Positions 1-7,386 of a DNA stretch of 11,236 nucleotides are shown here, one piece after another. The stretch spans positions 1 to 11,236 of the forward strand of contig CAYLYM010000124.1 of assembly GCA_964387645.1 (NCBI GenBank), read 5' to 3'. The DNA is from CAYLYM01 sp964387645. Lineage in GTDB: Bacteria; Calditrichota; Calditrichia; RBG-13-44-9. Below the pieces are notes generated by a model. It worked only from the letters and a program-made list of their open reading frames with translations, did no database searches and was not told where the DNA came from. The position numbers were made by a program, and so were the translations under genes. Each line of letters starts with the position of its first letter. Positions within the stretch are counted from its first letter, which is position 1.

Positions 1-221
1 GAAGCTTTTACGTATTTTTTAGCTTCAATCATTATCACATTTTTATTCCAGCCTTCAACCTCAACTCTTCCATTTGTATTTTGTACATAAACATAACCCT
101 CGGGTTCGAAATCAATCTTTTTCTTAAAAGTTTCTTCTAAAGTAGCAGCGACAATAGGTGGTACAATAATAAGAACAAGTACGGTTATACATATTATATT
201 TATCAAGGAAGAAATTTTCAT
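1..221 (-). CDS. DUF4097-like secreted protein, N-terminal part (3' end beyond window)
   Basis: Reading from the ATG at 221-219 gives about 73 residues before the left edge cuts the gene. Residues 1-25 form a signal peptide or membrane anchor: MKISS followed by a hydrophobic stretch rich in I, L and V and ending near PPIVAA. The next part contains VQNTNGRVEVEGW and then VIMIEAKKYVK. This resembles the opening strands of DUF4097 (putative adhesin, beta-helical) proteins, where an N-x-x-G-x-V-x-V-x-G-W pattern is common. The start is supported by GGAG eight bases upstream and by an ATGA overlap with the stop of the preceding gene, which implies translational coupling. It is the last visible gene of the envelope operon. 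Its molecular role is unknown; an exported cell-surface or periplasmic location is inferred. The family call rests on a short stretch only. Confidence 0.7.
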   Translation of the reverse strand, partial: MKISSLINIICITVLVLIIVPPIVAATLEETFKKKIDFEPEGYVYVQNTNGRVEVEGWNKNVIMIEAKKYVKA

Positions 222-1972
222 TTTTCAATCTCCTTTTTATACAAGGTTATTCCATAATGGATCGGATCATCTGGCGGATCATCATTCCAGTCGTTATAAC
301 TGTGTGAATTATCCGTAACAAAATGTAAGACATAATCACCTTTATCCAGCATGATGATTTGATCTACCAGACGGTTTTTTCGTGCCCCACCAGCCCAACG
401 AGTTTTACTATAAGTCATCTCCCATATTCTCTGCCCATCTTTTTCATTTTCGATCCAACCATAATCGTACATCTTGTCCCAGTCACCTTCGCCAATAGCA
501 TAAATCCTGACTCGTGTTTCCTTATCCAATGTAAAACGCTTTTGAATATGTTGTCCATCTCTTACTCTGGTGATTTGTGAAATCACATTATCTTCATGTA
601 AACTTTCTTTTAGCCTTTCAATTTCCTCGCCCCTATATTTAGGATCAGCTGGATAAATAGTAATACCCCAATTTGTGGGATTATAAGGATATTTAGCATT
701 CCAATCTTCATAAGAATGAGAATCATCTGTACGATAATAAACCATATAGGATCCAGCAGGTAGAGTAATTACTTCGTCAATCAATCGATTTTTACGAGCC
801 CCTCCAGCATGACGTGTTCTATCATAGCTCATTTCCCAGACTTTCTCCCCCGTACTGGTATTAATGATCCAACCATAATCGAACATATCCCCATTGCGTC
901 CTTCTCCTATGGCGTAAATACGAATTCGCATCGCTTGATTCAATTTAAATCCTTCACTTACATAAGCATTATCCCCAACCCGAGTTAATTCAACAATTGG
1001 TTTTACTTCAATTTTCAATAATTTTTCGATGCTTTCCGGATCATATTCATTCGATACGCCAGTAATGGTAATTCCATAAAAATCAGGGTCAAAAGGTGGA
1101 TTCGCATTCCAACGGGCAGGTGAATGAGAATCATCCATAGCAAAATATACCCAGTAGTCACCGGGCTTCAAAACCATGGTTTTTTTCCACATTCGATTTT
1201 TTAAGGCTCCGCCTGCATATTCTCCTTCTTCAGCAAGTGATTCCCAGATTTTTTCCGACGTGCTGGCATCTATAATCCATCCATAGTCAAATATTTCATC
1301 TTCAATACCTTCACCGATAGCATAAATTTCAAACTTGCCAGCTTTTTTTAGCCTGAAACCTTCCTGACGGAAATCTGAGTTTTGCAAATTTGTAATAGAA
1401 ACTACAGCTTCGGCTTTACGAGCCTTATGATATTTAATCAACGATTCCCGATCCAACACCTCATCCACACCGTCGATCCGAATAAACCAGCGATCTTCAT
1501 CTTCATCAAACCAATCACCACCTCTGAGAAGCTTGTTTAATAAACGACCTAAACTGAAAAATCCGTCGTTAATTATACCATAATGCGGTGACATAGCACT
1601 AAAATAAACTTCATATTTTCCTGGTGGAAGTGTAAGAGTTCCTGAAAATCTTCGATTAAACCGTGTTCCTTTTTCTCTTACAGTATTATCTACCGTCATT
1701 CGCCAAACTAATTTGCGATTCCAAGCATTTAAAATCCAACCATAGGCGTACATCCCACTCGGATCCATCATTGGATTAATTTTCCTTTTCCGCTTCAACA
1801 ATTCTTCACCTGCCCCTTCAGCCTCAATCTTGATATTCTTTTCACTATTTATGGAAAATCCAGCGATTTTTAAATCACCCATACGGATTGGACGGATCTC
1901 TACAACATTATTTCGCTGGGCAATAGTAATCTGTAAAAAAAACAAAATTAAAATTATAATTCCCCTTTTCAT
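218..1972 (-). CDS. Secreted protein of four related ~115-137-residue repeats, unknown family
   Basis: This 584-residue protein starts with a signal peptide (MKRG, then a hydrophobic run to about residue 18, probable cleavage near AQ). It is then built almost wholly of repeats. Repeats 2-4 (about 190-307, 327-442, 464-578) share, in order: YAIGEG, DYGWI, a KxWE or RIWE segment, AGGAxKNR, a GxY strand, DDSHS or DNSHS, WN, a D/N-P turn and a final YGIT or WGIT strand. Repeat 1 (about 35-168) is diverged: it keeps YGWI (77-80) and the PPGKYEVYF strand but lacks AGGA and DDSHS. The alternation of strands and acidic turns suggests beta-sandwich domains. The start has GGAG five bases upstream. The gene follows the barrel gene by 13 bases and overlaps the DUF4097-like gene by four. 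I do not recognise the family; function is unknown and a cell-surface or periplasmic location is inferred. Confidence 0.9.
   Translation of the reverse strand: MKRGIIILILFFLQITIAQRNNVVEIRPIRMGDLKIAGFSINSEKNIKIEAEGAGEELLKRKRKINPMMDPSGMYAYGWILNAWNRKLVWRMTVDNTVREKGTRFNRRFSGTLTLPPGKYEVYFSAMSPHYGIINDGFFSLGRLLNKLLRGGDWFDEDEDRWFIRIDGVDEVLDRESLIKYHKARKAEAVVSITNLQNSDFRQEGFRLKKAGKFEIYAIGEGIEDEIFDYGWIIDASTSEKIWESLAEEGEYAGGALKNRMWKKTMVLKPGDYWVYFAMDDSHSPARWNANPPFDPDFYGITITGVSNEYDPESIEKLLKIEVKPIVELTRVGDNAYVSEGFKLNQAMRIRIYAIGEGRNGDMFDYGWIINTSTGEKVWEMSYDRTRHAGGARKNRLIDEVITLPAGSYMVYYRTDDSHSYEDWNAKYPYNPTNWGITIYPADPKYRGEEIERLKESLHEDNVISQITRVRDGQHIQKRFTLDKETRVRIYAIGEGDWDKMYDYGWIENEKDGQRIWEMTYSKTRWAGGARKNRLVDQIIMLDKGDYVLHFVTDNSHSYNDWNDDPPDDPIHYGITLYKKEIEK
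239..1405 (-). repeat. Three close coding tandem repeats (repeat units 2-4) in the 584-residue protein
   Basis: Unit 2 covers about 1052-1405, unit 3 about 647-994 and unit 4 about 239-583. Anchor motifs recur with a period of 136-138 residues: YAIGEG at residues 217, 353 and 491; YGWI at 230, 366 and 504; DDSHS or DNSHS at 280, 416 and 554. The repeats are clear at protein level but diverged at DNA level, which points to old duplication rather than a recent expansion. A fourth, more distant unit lies at about 1469-1870. Confidence 0.9.
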
Positions 1973-1985
1973 TCTCTCTCCATAC

Positions 1986-3548
1986 TTAAAAAGGTTGTGA
2001 AATTCTGAGAGTGACTACAATATCTTTATCCGAAGAATCAATGCGTTTAGCTATATTCAATCTATATTTTCCTTCGGGATGTGCAATAGCTAATCCTACA
2101 TCATTTTTAATACTCGTTAACCTAAACATTTTCAACCGATCTAACAAATCATAATCCACGGGTGTTTCCCAAACTTTTCCAAAATCAGTAAAAAATATCA
2201 AACTAAAAGCACTTCCGATAAAAGGGATTTGGCTGCTTATAATTCGTGGATGTACTCGATATTCAATGTTAATTAATACCATTGAATTCCCTGAAAAAAT
2301 TTTATAGGGATATCCCCGAAGTGTACTTATCCCGCCTAATTCAAAATTTTTCTGAATTGGTAAATCACCTTCTGATGAACCCACCATTAAACGAAAATTA
2401 AGATTTTCTCCTGTGACTAACGGCCAGTAATGGCGTATTTCCATCAAATACCGATTAAAGTTAAAACACCCTCCCAAACGGCTGGAAGCAAATTCGACTG
2501 AGAAATGTGCCAACCAGCCGGTCGTGGTAAAATCTATTTCATCACGATTATCATAAATAACTTCGCCATATATGCTATGCATATTACCTTCATAACCTGT
2601 AATCAGTTGATTTGGTCTGAAAACTTTATTTTTTCCGAAAAATGCCCAATTAGCATTATTAGTAAGGCTTTTATACTCATCATTACGATAAGCTAACTTA
2701 ATTTTGAAAAAAGGAGTATAATACTGGCTTAAATAGAAACTAAAACCTTTTCTTTCGAAATAATCAAAAAAATCTTCTTTAAATAACAAAGCAGAAAGAT
2801 TGTTTTCAATAACGGATAAACGCCAATCATCTTTTGTATCTGTTAAGGAGTGAACCTCCGCTCCAATTTCGAAACGGTATTCGTATGGATCAAAAAACCA
2901 GCGATCCATATTCAATTGAAACCGCATATCCTTCGATTTAAAACCATAACCAATAAATCCGTAAGTGGAGTAACGGCCATACTCTGGAATAAAATCCTTT
3001 GGGAAATTTATTCCCAAAAACATTCCTTCAACCCGATTGTATTTAAACATGAAATCACTCCCATGATCACCAAAAGATACTGTTCCTAGTTTATGATTAA
3101 ATAATGCTTGTTTGAATTTCCGGGTAAATTTCCTATTCTTTCCCAGAAGATTCTCCACATGTGTCTCTAACATTTCCCCATATACCTTTCCATTGTCGTA
3201 TACATGAATTTTTCCATCTACAGCAGTAATATTGCCTTCAACATATCCTGTATTATAAACATGTACATCTCCTTTTATAACCAATACATCACCTTTAACT
3301 TTACCTCTTATGGCCAGATTTCCTTTAATTACCAATATGTGCCCTAAATATTCTTCACCTTTTTTTATAACAGTGTTTTTATCGAATCTATATATTTTTT
3401 CATCAGGTGCAGATGATAAATAATTTTCTGTGGCCAACTTAACTATTTCACTTTCATATAAACTACTCGGTGATCCTTGAACATCGACAGGAACACCAAG
3501 AGATAGAAAAAGGAAAGACAAAACCACACACTTAATAAAACTTCGCAT
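1986..3548 (-). CDS. Outer-membrane beta-barrel (BamA/Omp85 surface-antigen type) with bactofilin-like N-terminal segment
   Basis: 520 residues. Residues 1-25 are a signal peptide. Residues about 66-127 carry short repeated turns (LVIKGNLAIRGKVKGDVLVIKGDV, in part), resembling the stacked strands of bactofilin-type polymer-forming proteins. From about residue 155 the chain looks like a beta-barrel, with alternating hydrophobic and polar strands. YDNRD (332-336) followed by TTGW, and LGGISTLRGY (404-413), match the Omp85/BamA surface-antigen signature; the LRGY is the equivalent of the conserved RGF/RGY loop. The protein ends in Phe, as many outer-membrane barrels do. I see no clear POTRA domains. 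GAGGAAG lies just upstream of the ATG. The family inserts or exports proteins at the outer membrane; its substrate here is unknown, though the coupled downstream genes are candidates. Confidence 0.85.
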   Translation of the reverse strand: MRSFIKCVVLSFLFLSLGVPVDVQGSPSSLYESEIVKLATENYLSSAPDEKIYRFDKNTVIKKGEEYLGHILVIKGNLAIRGKVKGDVLVIKGDVHVYNTGYVEGNITAVDGKIHVYDNGKVYGEMLETHVENLLGKNRKFTRKFKQALFNHKLGTVSFGDHGSDFMFKYNRVEGMFLGINFPKDFIPEYGRYSTYGFIGYGFKSKDMRFQLNMDRWFFDPYEYRFEIGAEVHSLTDTKDDWRLSVIENNLSALLFKEDFFDYFERKGFSFYLSQYYTPFFKIKLAYRNDEYKSLTNNANWAFFGKNKVFRPNQLITGYEGNMHSIYGEVIYDNRDEIDFTTTGWLAHFSVEFASSRLGGCFNFNRYLMEIRHYWPLVTGENLNFRLMVGSSEGDLPIQKNFELGGISTLRGYPYKIFSGNSMVLINIEYRVHPRIISSQIPFIGSAFSLIFFTDFGKVWETPVDYDLLDRLKMFRLTSIKNDVGLAIAHPEGKYRLNIAKRIDSSDKDIVVTLRISQPF

Positions 3549-3935
3549 AACTTCCTCACTTAATTCATTATTGCTAATTCTATTCTTTCCGAATTACGAT
3601 ATACATAAGGAAATAGTTTCATTTTAAATAAATTCAAGATTAAGATAGGCATTAAAGGAAAGAAAGCTATTTCTCAGTCGAGGTTTTCAGTTAAGTAAAA
3701 AACAATTAATATTGATTTTTTAAACTGTTTTTATTGAAATAATCTTAATTTTTCTTAAACAAATTGGGCATTTTAATTCAAAATAATAACATCTGATTTT
3801 AATCGAAAGAACAATAATAAGGAAAGGATTTCTATATAACAGAAACAATTAACTAAGAGATATTTTGGTGAGTTTCTATATGGTAAAAAAATTTAGTATC
3901 TGATAAACTTGACTTAGACTCTAAAACTTTTTTCT
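3549..3935. other. Non-coding gap between motB and the envelope operon
   Basis: This 387-base, very AT-rich gap must hold the 3' end of the motor operon and probably the promoter of the barrel operon. I found no convincing small gene. No -35/-10 pair stood out: a TTGAAT on the minus strand at 3637-3632 has no good -10 at normal spacing. Short inverted repeats are present but none is strong apart from the weak terminator-like element listed separately. Confidence 0.5.
3884..3909 (-). terminator. Weak possible intrinsic terminator after motB
   Basis: On the minus strand, AGTTTA (3909-3904) can pair with TAAATT (3895-3890) around an eight-base loop, and a run of T follows (3889-3884). The stem is only six pairs, has one G-U pair and no G-C pair, so it is weak. 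It is reported because it lies 27 bases past the motB stop and no better candidate was seen. Confidence 0.2.
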
Positions 3936-4727
3936 TTATCCACTATCATCTTGACCGTGGAATTTTCTTGTTATTTTTTTTCTAATATCTTCCCGGACAT
4001 ATACAATTTCCACTCGACGGTTTTTCGCTCGTCCTTCTGGAGTGCTATTATCGGCAATCGGGCGATATTGAGCAAAACCTATAGCTCGTAAACGGGTAGG
4101 ATCAATACCAGCATCAATGAAAAAACGGACAATTTCGCAAGCTCTGGCAGCAGAAAGTTCCCAATTAGAAGGATATCGATCATTCTTTATAGGCAAATTA
4201 TCAGTATGGCCTTCCACATGTATTTGATAGGAAAATTGATTCAATATCTTTGCTAATTTTTTTAAGATCGGTCGAGCACTGGCAGTAAATTCAGCTTCAC
4301 CTTCTGAAAAAAGAATCATATCGGAAATTGTTATAACTGCTCCGCGCGCATCCAATTTCACAGAGACATTTCCGGCCAACTTATTTTTAAAGATGAACTC
4401 CTCTACCTGAGATTTAATATTTTCCAACTCTGCCTGAACTATTCCACCTAACTCATCCACCGCATTTTCTTTAACTTCAGCTTGATGATTTATCATTTCT
4501 AGCCCTTCACGTGTCCCCATCTCAGGTACTTGTTGAACACCTAAAGCCGACTTGATAGATTGAAGTAATTGTTTAAATTTTACTGTCTCAACCGAAGACA
4601 TCGAAAAAAGCAGAATAAAAAAGGTCAGCAACAAACTCATCATATCGCTGAAAGTAGTAATCCAACCGGCTTCTTCTTCGGGCTCATCATCAATAGGGTT
4701 TTGTAAACTACTTTCATCCCAATCCAT
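3936..4727 (-). CDS. motB: Flagellar stator protein MotB (OmpA/MotB family)
   Basis: MotB joins MotA in the stator that turns ion flow into flagellar rotation and anchors it to peptidoglycan. The 263 residues show the expected order: an acidic cytoplasmic N-terminus (1-20), one membrane helix (about 22-43) starting TTFSDMMS with the ion-binding Asp at residue 28, a linker with a likely plug (about 48-65), and an OmpA-like peptidoglycan-binding domain (about 122-245). The latter contains GHTDNLPI (173-180), NWELSAARA (188-196) and a GRAKNRRVEI segment (232-241). Length is normal. It starts seven bases after the motA stop, with AGGT upstream. Thr35 occupies the site seven residues after the Asp, a position linked to ion choice in other stators, so the coupling ion (proton or sodium) is not settled. 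Confidence 0.96.
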   Translation of the reverse strand: MDWDESSLQNPIDDEPEEEAGWITTFSDMMSLLLTFFILLFSMSSVETVKFKQLLQSIKSALGVQQVPEMGTREGLEMINHQAEVKENAVDELGGIVQAELENIKSQVEEFIFKNKLAGNVSVKLDARGAVITISDMILFSEGEAEFTASARPILKKLAKILNQFSYQIHVEGHTDNLPIKNDRYPSNWELSAARACEIVRFFIDAGIDPTRLRAIGFAQYRPIADNSTPEGRAKNRRVEIVYVREDIRKKITRKFHGQDDSG

Positions 4728-4734
4728 TTTTTAC

Positions 4735-5541
4735 CTATGCCGCTTTTTTCACCATATGTTTTTGTGAAGCCAATTTTTTTTCTACCTGTGCTCTTAATTG
4801 ACGATCCAGAAAAACTTTCAATTTATCTACCATAATATTGGGATTTTCACCTTCTTGAATGGATAATAAACCTTCTATGATTAATTGCATCTCAAGTGTC
4901 TCTGTTTCACTGCGTCGTTTTAATTTGGTGCTCATTGGAATAAAAAAAAGATTAGCCAGTAAAGCGCCATAAAATGTTGTTATTAGCGCAACAGCCATTT
5001 TAGGTCCAATTGTTGAAGGATCCTCTAAACCTGCTAACATTTGAACCAACCCAATTAATGTCCCCACCATTCCAAAAGCTGGTGCGTATTTTCCCATTTC
5101 CATAAAAATAGCACGGCCTACTTTATGACGATTCTGGACATTTGTAATCTGCGTAGACAATATACGTAACATACTATTTCGTGGTATCCCATCAGAAATC
5201 ATACTAAGTCCCTGTTTTAATAAGGGATGTTTCACTTTTTTTGCTTCGGCTTCTAAAGCTAACACTCCTTTCTGTTTTGCCAGTAAAGCTACGCGCCGAA
5301 GTTCTTGAATAATACCAATATAATTTTGTTTGGAGGTTATAAACACTTTCATTCCAATCCGAAGTACACCAAGAACTTCCTTAAGCGGATAAGCAATGAG
5401 TGTAGCAGCAATAGTTCCACCCGCCACAATCATCATCGATGGAACATTAATAAAAATACTAAATTCTCCCCCCATTAAAATTGCAGAAGCAATCAAAATT
5501 ATACCAGAAATTATTCCAAGAATCGTTGCAATATCCATCAT
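4735..5541 (-). CDS. motA: Flagellar stator protein MotA
   Basis: MotA/PomA-type channel subunit, 268 residues, the usual length. It opens DIATILGIISG, typical of the family. There are four membrane segments (about 4-23, 32-52, 151-171, 182-204) and a cytoplasmic loop with charged residues including R82, R83 and E97. TM3 contains YAPAFGMVGTLIGL with Pro154 and TM4 ALITTFYGALLAN followed by Pro202; these match the conserved proline pair that couples ion flow to torque. Thr161, Thr188 and Thr189 sit where sodium-type PomA has threonines. The first ATG (5541) overlaps the previous stop as ATGA; the second ATG (5538) is three bases on, lies better spaced from GAGG, and gives the commoner MDIATILG start, so either may be used. 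No other flagellar gene is in view. Confidence 0.96.
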   Translation of the reverse strand: MMDIATILGIISGIILIASAILMGGEFSIFINVPSMMIVAGGTIAATLIAYPLKEVLGVLRIGMKVFITSKQNYIGIIQELRRVALLAKQKGVLALEAEAKKVKHPLLKQGLSMISDGIPRNSMLRILSTQITNVQNRHKVGRAIFMEMGKYAPAFGMVGTLIGLVQMLAGLEDPSTIGPKMAVALITTFYGALLANLFFIPMSTKLKRRSETETLEMQLIIEGLLSIQEGENPNIMVDKLKVFLDRQLRAQVEKKLASQKHMVKKAA

Positions 5542-6494
5542 TCATCCTCAGTTTTATTATATACAAAAACTCCACCGCGAATAGGGTCTATAGATTGATG
5601 TTTGAGTAATTTTTCAATGATATCATTGGTTAATCGGGTATCTTTCGGTAACAATAAAACATTCGATTCAGAAACCAGGTCCCGGCTAAGAATCATTCCA
5701 GGTTGTAATTCGGACAAAGTTACTTTACGATCATTACCGGGTTTAATCTCTTCAAGATATTTAGCAACATAAGCATGGAGAAATGGAAAAAGCCTTCTGT
5801 CGAAATAAGTATCTAACTTTTGTTGAACATCGGTAAGCGCAAATGCTGGTGAAGTATATAATCTTTTGACATAGTAAACTGTATCAAAATAATCAGCAAT
5901 GGCAATTACTCTGGATCCCAGAGGGATATTATTACCAGCCAATCCTTCCGGGTATCCATTGCCATCGTACCTTTCCTGTTGATATTTAATTATTTTTGCA
6001 ATTTCACGGAAATTGGTTATATCTTCCAGACAAGCAGCACCAAAAACAGGATAGTGTTGTAAAATTCGCTTCTCTTTCTCGGTAAGCTGATTTTCATCTT
6101 TTTTAAGAATTGAATCTGGAACAGAAATTTTACCAATTTCATGAATTTTAGCAGCTATACTTATTTGTTCAACTTCCTTACCTTTACCTAAAAACGATTG
6201 TGCAATATATCGTGCACATTTAGAAACCCGTATCAAATGATCCTTACTTCCCGGATCTTTTATTTCAATGATATTTTGAATAATCTCGATCGTATCCAGG
6301 AATCCTTTCATTAATAATTTGTTTAGTTTAGCTAATTTTTGCGACTGTTTCTCAATCTCAACAGCATTGCGAATAAGTTCAAGATTAGAATTTTCATACA
6401 ATTCTTCCTGTCGCTTTAACTTAGCGCGAAGTCTTAAAATTTCTTCCTTCAACTGTTCAATGGTAGCCTGTTCTGGGAGTGTAGTTGCTTCCAT
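5538..6494 (-). CDS. Degenerate HD-GYP domain protein, probable c-di-GMP effector coupled to motAB
   Basis: HD-GYP proteins usually hydrolyse cyclic di-GMP. Here 318 residues hold an N-terminal coiled coil (about 10-60) instead of a receiver domain, an HD-GYP domain (about 65-250), and a C-terminal segment with LQPGMILSRDLV (263-274) seen after many HD-GYP domains. His86, His118, His147 and Asp201 are kept. The HD motif reads HE (118-119) and the HHE motif reads QQE (172-174), while DGNGYPEGLAG (177-187) is intact. Loss of several metal ligands suggests weak or no hydrolysis, with ligand binding possibly kept; this is inference. No signal peptide or membrane helix is seen. The ATG has GAGGAG eight bases upstream. 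The gene is first in the operon and overlaps motA by four bases, suggesting it adjusts stator output or acts with it. Confidence 0.9.
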   Translation of the reverse strand: MEATTLPEQATIEQLKEEILRLRAKLKRQEELYENSNLELIRNAVEIEKQSQKLAKLNKLLMKGFLDTIEIIQNIIEIKDPGSKDHLIRVSKCARYIAQSFLGKGKEVEQISIAAKIHEIGKISVPDSILKKDENQLTEKEKRILQHYPVFGAACLEDITNFREIAKIIKYQQERYDGNGYPEGLAGNNIPLGSRVIAIADYFDTVYYVKRLYTSPAFALTDVQQKLDTYFDRRLFPFLHAYVAKYLEEIKPGNDRKVTLSELQPGMILSRDLVSESNVLLLPKDTRLTNDIIEKLLKHQSIDPIRGGVFVYNKTEDE

Positions 6495-6860
6495 CCCTGA
6501 AGCTCCTCTTAAATTCCATTTTTTTACAGCTATAATCGGAATTCAAAACAACTTCTTGAGTGCGATTATATTTTCATAAGATCGATGTTTTTCTTGAAAT
6601 AAAATATGAAATAATCCCTGAATAATTAAAATAAAATCATATCATGGAACTGTGCATTTCTTAAAATCAATGATGATGGAAATTACATCTCCTCCAACAA
6701 TTTCAAATATATTTTAAATCGGAGAAAAAGTAACTGGGGTTTTAAAAATAACACGATCTTAGATATAACAAGGAATAATCGACCAATTTTTAAATGATCA
6801 ATCGTCTAATTATTTTGAATAACATACAGTTTATTAGATTCTTTCAGATTCAAAATTTAT
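6495..6860. other. Non-coding gap between hsp20 terminator and HD-GYP operon
   Basis: About 366 bases of AT-rich sequence after the hsp20 terminator. It holds the ribosome binding site of the HD-GYP gene (GAGGAG near 6502-6508) and the sigma-28-like site. Both strands give only short reading frames without ribosome binding sites. A second TCCGATTT on the minus strand near 6717-6724 has no TAAA at the right spacing. No structured RNA was recognised. Confidence 0.5.
6533..6559 (-). promoter_or_regulatory. Possible sigma-28 (flagellar) promoter for the HD-GYP-motAB operon
   Basis: On the minus strand, TCAAGAAG (6559-6552), an 11-base spacer and TCCGATTA (6540-6533) resemble the sigma-28 consensus TAAAGTTT-N11-GCCGATAA. 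The -10 part matches at six of eight bases, the -35 part at four of eight. It lies about 40 bases before the HD-GYP start codon, a fitting distance, and flagellar motor genes are typical sigma-28 targets. The -35 is poor and in an AT-rich gap chance matches are easy. Confidence 0.3.
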
Positions 6861-6886
6861 TAAAAAGCCCCGGAATTTCCGGGGCT
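6861..6886 (-). terminator. Rho-independent terminator of hsp20
   Basis: Between 6866 and 6886 the minus strand reads AGCCCCGGA, a tiny loop, then TCCGGGGCT: a stem of eight or nine pairs, six of them consecutive G-C pairs. It is followed at once by TTTTT and further T-rich sequence. On the plus strand the bases after the stem are not T-rich, so it works for minus-strand transcription. It lies 33 bases past the hsp20 stop and separates hsp20 from the motor operon. Confidence 0.93.
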
Positions 6887-6893
6887 CCTCCTC

Positions 6894-6920
6894 AACCTGA
6901 AATAATATGGGATTCAGGTT
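6894..6920 (-). repeat. Inverted repeat overlapping the hsp20 stop codon
   Basis: AACCTGAA (6894-6901) and TTCAGGTT (6913-6920) are perfect eight-base inverted repeats with an 11-base loop. The upstream arm on the transcript includes the last two bases of the hsp20 stop codon region (6919-6920). The hairpin stands just before the intrinsic terminator, so the mRNA 3' end would carry two consecutive hairpins. A role in mRNA protection is inference. Confidence 0.7.
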
Positions 6921-7371
6921 ATGCCACCTTAATCTTTATTTGTTTCGATTTAGATTCTTCAGCCTTTGGCAGGTGTACAATCAACACACCATCTTTATAT
7001 TCGGCGGAAATCTTATCAGCTACCACCTCTGAAGGCAATTCAAAGCTTCGGCAAAATTTACCATAAGCTCTCTCTAATCGATGATAATTCACATCTTTGC
7101 TTTCCGTTTCCTTTTTTCTCTCACCTTCAAGGGTCAGAACACCATCTTTAAAAGTGATCTGAATGTCGTCTTTACTCATTCCTGGCAATTCCGCTTTCAG
7201 TGTATATTCGTCATCAGTTTCTGTTACATCTACATTGGGATACCAAACAGCAGGTCGATCAAATACCCACCCATCGAGGAAACGAGGACTGAAAAAGCTA
7301 TCTAACATACTATCCATTTCATCATGGAAATCAATTAAATCTTTAACCGGATTCCATTTAACCAATCTCAT
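6919..7371 (-). CDS. Hsp20 family small heat-shock chaperone
   Basis: Small heat-shock proteins form oligomers that hold unfolding proteins in the cytoplasm without using ATP. This 150-residue product has a short N-terminal arm (1-42), an alpha-crystallin domain (about 43-136) with the usual AELPGMSKDDI (60-70) and the A-x-x-x-DGVL-x-V-x-LPK signature (residues 123-136), and a C-terminal IKIKV (145-149) that matches the I-x-I/V oligomerisation motif. The start at 7371 is chosen because AAGGAGG lies eight bases upstream; an in-frame ATG 39 bases earlier (7410) would place that site inside the coding region and adds a lysine-rich tail atypical of the family. It appears to be a single-gene unit closed by its own terminator. 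No CIRCE element was seen upstream. Confidence 0.97.
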   Translation of the reverse strand: MRLVKWNPVKDLIDFHDEMDSMLDSFFSPRFLDGWVFDRPAVWYPNVDVTETDDEYTLKAELPGMSKDDIQITFKDGVLTLEGERKKETESKDVNYHRLERAYGKFCRSFELPSEVVADKISAEYKDGVLIVHLPKAEESKSKQIKIKVA

Positions 7372-7379
7372 TTTTAGAT

Positions 7380-7386
7380 CCTCCTT
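7380..7386 (-). promoter_or_regulatory. Strong ribosome binding site that fixes the hsp20 start
   Basis: The minus strand reads AAGGAGG, eight bases before the ATG at 7371-7369. This is the best Shine-Dalgarno match in the window and decides between the two in-frame ATG codons of hsp20. Confidence 0.9.

Noticed and set aside
3914..3924. TTAGACTCTAA as a terminator stem after motB
   Set aside because: The arms are five bases with a single-base centre, too tight to form a hairpin.
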